Assembly: GCA_947628335.1 (NCBI GenBank)
Contig: CANQZT010000008.1
Span: 1-17,291, forward strand
Direction: 5' to 3'
Origin: an uncultured Clostridia bacterium
GTDB lineage: Bacteria > Bacillota_A > Clostridia > TANB77 > CAG-508
DNA: 17,291 nt
Below are positions 16,663 to 17,291 of the stretch, one piece after another; within the stretch, counting starts at the first letter, position 1; each line of letters begins with the position of its first letter. Under the pieces are notes generated by a model that did not search any database, was not told the DNA's origin, and saw only the letters and a program-made list of their open reading frames with translations. Made by a program: the position numbers and the translations under genes.

Positions 16663-16685
16663 GACTTAAGGTCTTATTCTTTTTC
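16651..16685. terminator. Bidirectional terminator shared by the ferredoxin and porB genes
   Basis: A perfect 15-bp inverted repeat pairs 16651-16665 (GAAAAAGAATAAGAC) with 16671-16685 (GTCTTATTCTTTTTC) around a 5-nt loop. The ends are A-rich on the left and T-rich on the right, so each strand reads a stem followed by U-rich RNA. The stop codons of ferredoxin (16660-16662) and porB (16676-16674) and the EKE-type tails of both proteins lie inside the stem. Confidence 0.85.
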
Positions 16686-17291
16686 TGTCATTTCTTCTAA
16701 ATCTAACAATTCTTGCCATCTATCATCTACTTCTTTTTGAAATTCTGCAATCATCCATTCATTGCCAGGTTTAAACATATGTCTAAAACGTTTTTGAGGT
16801 TTTAAGAAATCCTCAATAGGAAGTTTATTTTTAGGTTTATAGTTAATAACATATTTACCATTAATTACTTCATATAAAGGCCAATAGCATGTTTCAACAG
16901 CTAATTTATTAATTTCCATTAAATCATCTGTTGCATATCCCCATCCTCTAGGGCAAGGAGCAAGAACATTTAAGAAACATGGACCTTCTGTATAAATTGC
17001 TTTTTGTGATTTTTCATATAAATCTTTAAAATTGTTTAATCCAATAGATTGAGCAACATAAGGTAAATGATGAGCAACCATAATTTTTGCTAAATCTTTT
17101 CTAGATTGCATTTTTCCAGGAATAACGCTTCCAGCAGGACTAGTAGTAGTATCAGCAAATTTTGGAGTTGCACTAGAACGTTGAATTCCAGTGTTCATAT
17201 AAGCACCATTATCGTAGCAAACATATACCATATCATGACCACGTTCCATAGCACCAGAAAGGGCTTGAAGTCCTATGTCGTAAGTACCACC
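16674..17291 (-). CDS. porB: Pyruvate:ferredoxin oxidoreductase beta subunit, 3' part (runs off the window)
   Basis: The last 205 or so residues of a thiamine-pyrophosphate-binding 2-oxoacid oxidoreductase subunit. The frame is open to the window edge, so the gene starts beyond 17291; the Met at 17249 (MERGHDM) is internal. The fragment begins in the thiamine site with GGTYDIGLQALSGAMERG, then CYDNGAYMNTGIQRSSATP, which matches PorB of the four-subunit pyruvate enzyme closely. KorB-type 2-oxoglutarate enzymes have different sequence here. APCPRGWGY and the C-terminal region with RFRHMFKPG also fit. The enzyme splits pyruvate to acetyl-CoA and CO2 and reduces ferredoxin, consistent with the convergent ferredoxin gene. 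The porDA partners would be expected upstream of it, outside the window. No in-frame CGG was seen in the part present. Confidence 0.9.
   Translation of the reverse strand, partial: GGTYDIGLQALSGAMERGHDMVYVCYDNGAYMNTGIQRSSATPKFADTTTSPAGSVIPGKMQSRKDLAKIMVAHHLPYVAQSIGLNNFKDLYEKSQKAIYTEGPCFLNVLAPCPRGWGYATDDLMEINKLAVETCYWPLYEVINGKYVINYKPKNKLPIEDFLKPQKRFRHMFKPGNEWMIAEFQKEVDDRWQELLDLEEMTEKE

Noticed and set aside
33..17291. Possible reassignment of TGA, because the genes here end in TAA or TAG.
   Set aside because: About thirteen genes are too few, and no conserved frame contains an in-frame TGA.

Overview
The window is AT-rich DNA with A-rich coding strands, strong AAGGAGG-type ribosome binding sites, some TTG starts, a pyruvate:ferredoxin oxidoreductase subunit and a clostridial 2[4Fe-4S] ferredoxin. 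This points to an anaerobic low-GC Firmicute, most likely an uncultured Clostridia lineage. I cannot name the genus.

Layout. Positions 33-3105 (minus) hold a polytopic PTPS-related/GT-C-like membrane protein and an Rpn/PD-(D/E)XK nuclease-family protein. A divergent promoter region separates them from smc (3335-6889, plus), which ends in a strong terminator. Then follow, all on plus: a P2A-type Ca2+ ATPase (7013-9671), a histidine phosphatase, a small four-cysteine TSCPD protein, pyrB, a PhoB-like response regulator with its PhoR-like kinase (11610-13874), signal peptidase I, holB (clamp-loader delta prime), ricT/yaaT (PSP1) and a 56-aa ferredoxin. The ferredoxin converges on the 3' part of porB (minus, runs off the right edge). 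The two share a terminator hairpin that contains both stop codons. The holB-ricT pair matches the order known in other Firmicutes.

Main observation. Four conserved genes (Ca2+ ATPase, response regulator, histidine kinase, holB) are each split by one +1 frame change. In all four the break lies exactly at an in-frame CGG codon (8024-8026, 11733-11735, 13604-13606, 14907-14909). Skipping the C, or reading CGGN as a four-base codon, restores the full-length protein each time (885, 243, 477 and 295 aa). By my reading of the whole window these are the only in-frame CGG codons in roughly 5,400 codons. About 17 other sense-strand CGG triplets all fall out of frame. CGT and CGA are used normally for Arg. 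The simplest biological reading is that CGG is not an ordinary Arg codon here but a signal for +1 recoding, by quadruplet decoding or by out-of-frame binding of tRNA-Gly to GGN. Systematic sequencing error is the main alternative, but it does not readily explain the same codon, phase and direction in four genes.

Smaller points are clear sigma-A-like promoters before smc, the phosphatase, the response regulator and signal peptidase; an orphan Shine-Dalgarno buried in a hairpin between the two-component genes; and an inverted repeat around the response-regulator -10 box.
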